NCBI GenBank assembly: GCA_050743385.1
Contig: JBOGFJ010000111.1
Span: 1-17,619, forward strand
From: JACDBD01 sp050743385
Lineage (GTDB): Bacteria; Actinomycetota; Acidimicrobiia; IMCC26256; JACDBD01
Direction of reading: 5' to 3'
Length of the DNA: 17,619 nt
The position numbers and the translations under genes were made by a program. This document shows positions 14,759-17,619 of the stretch, piece after piece (the stretch's first letter is position 1; the number at the start of each line of letters is the position of its first letter). Below the pieces are notes generated by a model. That model was not told the DNA's origin and ran no database searches. It saw nothing but the letters and a program-made list of their open reading frames with translations.

Positions 14759-15571
14759 GTGGAGCCGAGGTCGGAGCCCACGCTCGATCCCGACGTGGTC
14801 GCGTACTACGACGCCGGGAACGAGGAACGGCGCCTGACGACGATCGGGCGGCTCGAGTTCGTTCGCACCCAGGAGCTGCTGACGCGTTTCCTCCCGTCAC
14901 CGCCTGCGCGGGTCGTCGACGTGGGCGGTGGCGCGGGGATCCATGCGCTCCCCCTGGTCGAACGGGGTTACGAATTGCATCTCGTCGATCCGATGCCACT
15001 CCACGTCGAACGGGCACGGGCCGCCGGCGTCCGCAATGCCACCATCGGGGACGCCCGCCGGCTCGAGCTCGACGATGCTTGGGCCGACGCCGCGCTCCTG
15101 CTCGGTCCGCTGTATCACCTCACCCGCCGCGACGACCGCATCGCAGCCCTGCGGGAGGCGTACCGAGTGGTCCGTGCCGGTGGCGTGCTTTGCGCCGCGG
15201 TGATCTCGCGCTTCGCCTCCACCCTCGATGGGCTCGTGCGGGGCTTTCTCGACGAGGCCGGCTTCGAGGAGATCGTCGAACGCGACGTCGCCGAGGGCGT
15301 GCATCTCAATCCCACCCGCCGGGAAGGCTGGTTCACCACCGCCTACTTCCACCATCCGGGCGAGGTCGGAGACGAGCTCGCCGCCGCTGGTTGGGAGGTG
15401 ACGTCGGTCGTCGCCGTGGAAGGCCCCGCGGCCCTGCTCCGCGATGTCGATGATCGTCTCGATGATCACGAGCGTCGGGAACGCCTGCTCCGCGCCACTC
15501 GCCGGATCGAAGCCGATCCGAGCATGCTGGGCGCGACCGGCCATCTCCTGGCGGCCGCATCGAAGTCGTAG
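14759..15571 (+). CDS. SAM-dependent class I methyltransferase
   Basis: A 270-residue methyltransferase. SAM-binding motif I is VVDVGGGAGIHA (about 52-63), followed by the acidic strand end ELHLVDP (about 72-78). WADAALLLGPLYHL provides motif II/III, and AYRVVRAGGVLCAAVISRFA the following strand. The lower half (about 150-230) is a cap with GWFTTAYFHHPGEV, probably for substrate binding. GTG 14759 is the only early start that keeps the N-terminal YYDAGNEERRL block; no Shine-Dalgarno is evident, so coupling to the cytochrome b gene 12 bases upstream is likely. Methyl acceptor unknown. A hairpin terminator follows directly. Confidence 0.9.
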   Translation: MEPRSEPTLDPDVVAYYDAGNEERRLTTIGRLEFVRTQELLTRFLPSPPARVVDVGGGAGIHALPLVERGYELHLVDPMPLHVERARAAGVRNATIGDARRLELDDAWADAALLLGPLYHLTRRDDRIAALREAYRVVRAGGVLCAAVISRFASTLDGLVRGFLDEAGFEEIVERDVAEGVHLNPTRREGWFTTAYFHHPGEVGDELAAAGWEVTSVVAVEGPAALLRDVDDRLDDHERRERLLRATRRIEADPSMLGATGHLLAAASKS

Positions 15572-15573
15572 GC

Positions 15574-15592
15574 CCGGGAGAGACCCTCCCGG
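15574..15592 (+). terminator. Hairpin terminator after the methyltransferase
   Basis: Perfect seven-base stem CCGGGAG (15574-15580) and CTCCCGG (15586-15592) with a five-base loop, starting two bases after the TAG. No T-run. It separates the operon from the ECF42-type promoter eight bases further on. Confidence 0.6.
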
Positions 15593-15599
15593 TCGGACC

Positions 15600-15626
15600 T
15601 GTCGATCCGCGGGCTGCCGGTTCGTC
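15600..15626 (+). promoter_or_regulatory. ECF42-type promoter of DUF899 no. 2
   Basis: TGTCGA (15600-15605), 17 bases, CGTC (15623-15626) followed by G. Identical element and spacing to 7593-7619 and 9249-9275. It lies just behind a terminator hairpin. The leader to ATG 15706 is about 70 bases. Confidence 0.8.
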
Positions 15627-15705
15627 GTGAGGACGACCGATGAGTACTGCGCCGCCACCCAGTCTCATCATTGAGAGCCCCCAGCCGTCGCCAGAGGAGA
15701 TCACC

Positions 15706-16452
15706 ATGAGTCTTCCGCAGGTCGTCACACGGGACGAATGGCTCGTCGCCCGCAAGGAGCTCCTCGCCAGGGAGAAGGCGCTCACCCGCGACCGAGATGC
15801 GCTGAGCGCCGACCGCCGCCGGCTCCCGATGGTGAAGTTCGACAAGGAGTACGTCTTCGAGGGGCCGGACGGCAAAGCCACCCTCCTCGACCTCTTCGAC
15901 GGCCGCCACCAGCTGATCGTCGGCCACTTCATGTTCGACCCGAGCTGGGACGACGGTTGCCCGAGCTGCTCGGCCGGCGCCGACGAGATGTCGAAGGGCC
16001 TGCTCGAGCACCTGCATACCCGGGACACCTCGTTCGTCTACGTGTCTCGCGCGCCGTTGGCGAAAATCGAGACGTACAAGGCGAAGAAGGGCTGGACGTT
16101 CCCCTGGTACTCGTCGTACGGCAGCGACTTCAACTACGACTTCCACGTCACGCTCGACGCGTCCGTCACGCCCATCGAGTACAACTACCGCACCAAGGCC
16201 GAGCACGAGCAGGCCGGCACGTCCATCTACGTCGAGGGCGAGCAGTCGATCGAGGGGCCCGGGCGCAGCAGCTTCCTGCGCGACGGCGACACCGTGTACC
16301 ACACCTATTCCGTCTTCGCCCGCGGCCTCGAGACCATGGGCGGCTCGTACTACCTGCTCGACGAGACCGCGCTCGGCCGCCAGGAAGACTGGGAGGAGCC
16401 GAAGGGTCGGGCCGATGCCGCGCGCGGCGCGGTCCCCGACTTCGCATCATGA
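15706..16452 (+). CDS. DUF899 thioredoxin-like protein no. 2
   Basis: A 248-residue DUF899 protein that fits the family along its whole length: MSLPQVVTRDEWLVARKELL, a charged helix, KEYVFEGPDGKATLLDLFDG, HFMFDPSWDDGCPSC with CPSC at 85-88, SRAPLAKIETYKAKKGWTFP, and a C-terminal DGDTVYHTYSVFARGLETMG. It is closer to the typical family form than the copy at 6880-7566 and differs from it in most loops, so they are old paralogues rather than a recent duplication. ATG 15706 has AGAGGAGA five bases upstream; an in-frame ATG at 15640 would add 22 residues before the conserved start and leave almost no leader. A cytosolic redox protein is inferred from CPSC. First gene of a unit with a small peptide and a VOC protein. 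Confidence 0.93.
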   Translation: MSLPQVVTRDEWLVARKELLAREKALTRDRDALSADRRRLPMVKFDKEYVFEGPDGKATLLDLFDGRHQLIVGHFMFDPSWDDGCPSCSAGADEMSKGLLEHLHTRDTSFVYVSRAPLAKIETYKAKKGWTFPWYSSYGSDFNYDFHVTLDASVTPIEYNYRTKAEHEQAGTSIYVEGEQSIEGPGRSSFLRDGDTVYHTYSVFARGLETMGGSYYLLDETALGRQEDWEEPKGRADAARGAVPDFAS

Positions 16453-16462
16453 GGTGCGATCG

Positions 16463-16588
16463 ATGATCGCCCATGTGCTCGGTGCTCCCGTCGAAGAGCT
16501 GCTCCTCCCCTTGGTCTCCACCGGCGGTGTGCTCGCGCTCGCGGCCCGTCCGTTGATGACCCGCCTGCGGCGGCGTCGACATGCCTGA
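16463..16588 (+). CDS. Small hydrophobic protein, 41 residues
   Basis: Begins MIAHVLGAPVEELLLPLVST and ends with the basic tail LRRRRHA. A central hydrophobic stretch (about 12-32) with a positive C-terminal end suggests a small single-pass membrane peptide. It lies ten bases after the DUF899 stop and overlaps the next start by eight bases, so the packing fits a real gene. The upstream sequence offers only GAGGTG about eight bases before the ATG. I do not know its function. Short proteins with an AHVxGxPVEE start are, as far as I recall, found as hypotheticals in other actinobacteria, but this must be searched. Confidence 0.6.
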   Translation: MIAHVLGAPVEELLLPLVSTGGVLALAARPLMTRLRRRRHA

Positions 16589-17003
16589 GGCACCCGGCAT
16601 GCTCCGCGCCGGTGAGGTCGCCACCCGGCTCCCCGCCCAAGACCTCGAGCGGGCGAGGGTCTTCTACGCGGAGAAGCTCGGTCTCGAGCCAGTCGAGGAG
16701 CGGCCCGGCGGCCTGCGCTACGAGTGCGGCGGGGGACGGTTCTCGCTGTTCGCGTCGACGGGCGCGGCGTCGGGCGATCACACCCAGATGGCCTGGGATG
16801 TCGACGACATCGAGGCCGTCGTGGCGGAGCTGCGAAGCCGAGGCGTGGTGTTCGAGGAGGTCGACGTCCCGGGCCTCCGGACAGTCGACAGCATCGCCGA
16901 CGTCGAGGGGAACTATCCGTCGGCCGGCGGAGTCGGCGAGCGGGGCGCGTGGTTCCGCGACAGCGAGGGGAACCTCCTCGGCCTCGGCCAACCCGTTCGC
17001 TGA
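16581..17003 (+). CDS. VOC (glyoxalase/bleomycin-resistance fold) protein
   Basis: A 140-residue VOC-superfamily protein with two beta-alpha-beta-beta-beta units. N-terminal unit: ATRLPAQDLERARVFYAEKL, then LRYECGGGRFSLFAS. C-terminal unit: MAWDVDDIEAVVAELRSRGV, then GAWFRDSEGNLLGLGQP, with the Glu/Asp-Gly-Asn ending usual for the fold. Metal-ligand positions are not certain, so an enzyme or a binding protein are both possible. ATG 16581 overlaps the small upstream gene by eight bases; ATG 16599 is a shorter option. Third gene of the DUF899 no. 2 unit. VOC and YCII proteins are both small alpha/beta families often placed under ECF sigma control, which fits the ECF42 link. Confidence 0.88.
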   Translation: MPEAPGMLRAGEVATRLPAQDLERARVFYAEKLGLEPVEERPGGLRYECGGGRFSLFASTGAASGDHTQMAWDVDDIEAVVAELRSRGVVFEEVDVPGLRTVDSIADVEGNYPSAGGVGERGAWFRDSEGNLLGLGQPVR

Positions 17004-17015
17004 GTCGCGTCGAGC

Positions 17016-17619
17016 TCAATCGGGCAGCAGCGGCACCGACAGGCCCTGGTCGCGACCGAGCAGCACCGCCCGCGTGACCGCCTCCCATCCGAACCGGTCG
17101 CGCACGCCGTCGAGGGCGACGTCGAGCGCACTGGCGCTGCGACGCTCGAACGGCAGCGCGAGCTGGACCGCACCGTCGTCGTCGAGGTTGCCGACGGCTA
17201 CCCCGACGAGCGTGAGTCCCTGATGTTCGATCATCGGCATCGCGGTCGCCAGTAGCCCTCGCGCAGTAGTGAGGATGGTGCGGGTCTGTGCCGTCGCCTG
17301 CGACAGGGTGTGCGACCGGGTCGCACGTGAGAAGTCGTCGAAGCGCAGCCGGAGCACGACGGTGCGGCCGACCCGCCCGGCGGCCCGCATCCGGCGGGTC
17401 ACCCGGTCGACCAGCGCGACGAGCGCGGCGTCGACGGCGGCGGGTGATTTCGGCGAACGGCCGAGGGCGTGCTGCGACCCGATCGAGCGTCGCCGGCGGC
17501 GCGCCTGCACCGGCCTCGGATCCCGGTTGTGAGCCAGGGCGTGAAGGTGCCGGCCCGACGCGCGCCCGAGCATGGCGACCAGCGCCGCTTCGCCGAGCTG
17601 AGCGACCTCCGCGACCGTC
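17016..17619 (-). CDS. dinB: DNA polymerase IV, C-terminal part (5' end outside window)
   Basis: The last 200 residues of a Y-family translesion DNA polymerase. The frame is open to the window edge. Seen: the thumb/HhH part TVAEVAQLGEAALVAMLGRA, then GRHLHALAHNRDPRPV, the linker SIGSQHALGR, and the little-finger domain (VDAALVALVDRVTRRMRAAG, TVVLRLRFDDFSRATRSHTL) ending in QLALPFERRSASALDVALD and RDQGLSVPLLPD. The catalytic palm with its Asp/Glu residues lies outside. The C-terminal QLALPFE resembles the beta-clamp-binding peptide of DinB. The last residues are probably a typical actinobacterial DinB tail. Convergent with the VOC gene, 12 bases between stops. Confidence 0.93.
   Translation of the reverse strand, partial: TVAEVAQLGEAALVAMLGRASGRHLHALAHNRDPRPVQARRRRRSIGSQHALGRSPKSPAAVDAALVALVDRVTRRMRAAGRVGRTVVLRLRFDDFSRATRSHTLSQATAQTRTILTTARGLLATAMPMIEHQGLTLVGVAVGNLDDDGAVQLALPFERRSASALDVALDGVRDRFGWEAVTRAVLLGRDQGLSVPLLPD

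Noticed and set aside
15640..15705. N-terminal extension of DUF899 no. 2 from ATG 15640
   Set aside because: A GAGGA is present, but the start would lie only about seven bases from the expected transcript start. The conserved family N terminus begins at 15706 with a better site.
16863..16886. TGTCGA on the minus strand with CGTC 18 bases further, inside the VOC gene
   Set aside because: The spacing is 18, not 17, and it is within a coding sequence with no gene starting downstream on that strand; likely chance from Val-Asp codons.
1..17619. tRNA, rRNA, CRISPR, insertion sequence, prophage or integrase
   Set aside because: I saw no repeat-spacer series, no transposase or integrase motifs and no tRNA-like sequence. 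Gene content and composition look chromosomal throughout.

Overview
High-GC (about 70%) Actinomycetota-type chromosome. A four-gene conservon (the CvnA-B-C-D module), a DUF2630 gene, a SigK/RskA-type sigma/anti-sigma pair and an ECF42 sigma factor with a C-terminal TPR region all point to actinobacteria. An Acidimicrobiia-like lineage is a guess I cannot test here. Nothing suggests a phage, insertion sequence, CRISPR array, rRNA or tRNA. Both window ends cut through genes.

Layout. 1-2870 (+): conservon cvnA (5' end missing), cvnB, cvnC and cvnD, with every junction overlapping. 2982-3224 (+): DUF2630 protein. 3239-6748 (-): operon of DrrA-type ABC ATPase, DrrB-type permease and fatty acyl-CoA ligase. 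6880-7566 (-): DUF899 thioredoxin-like protein no. 1. 7637-9216 (-): YCII/DGPF protein followed by the ECF42 sigma factor. 9383-9838 (-): secreted protein made of two 63-residue repeats, with a long hairpin behind it. 10147-12167 (-): TetR regulator and a PaaK-like adenylate-forming enzyme. 12228-13483 (-): SigK-like ECF sigma factor and RskA-like anti-sigma factor. 13536-15571 (+): lipoprotein, FdnI-type cytochrome b and a SAM methyltransferase. 15706-17003 (+): DUF899 no. 2, a 41-residue small protein and a VOC/glyoxalase-fold protein. 17016-17619 (-): 3' part of DNA polymerase IV (dinB), convergent.

Main observation. Three intergenic sites share the element TGTCGA-N17-CGTCG with identical spacing. 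One is in front of the YCII-ECF42 operon, one in front of DUF899 no. 1, and one in front of DUF899 no. 2 and its downstream genes. TGTCGA (-35) and CG[A/T]C (-10) is, as I recall it, the promoter recognised by ECF42 sigma factors. Reading the window by eye I found no fourth copy with this spacing. I infer a local ECF42 regulon of about 10 kb that joins an autoregulated sigma factor and a YCII protein to two CPSC-motif thioredoxin-like DUF899 proteins, and through the last unit to a small peptide and a VOC protein. The DUF899/VOC arm is the part I do not know to have been described.

Other units. The conservon is a G-protein-like signalling module. The ABC-acyl-CoA ligase operon suggests export or handling of a lipid or other hydrophobic compound. 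The second ECF sigma factor, with its membrane anti-sigma factor, is divergent from an envelope redox unit (lipoprotein and cytochrome b).
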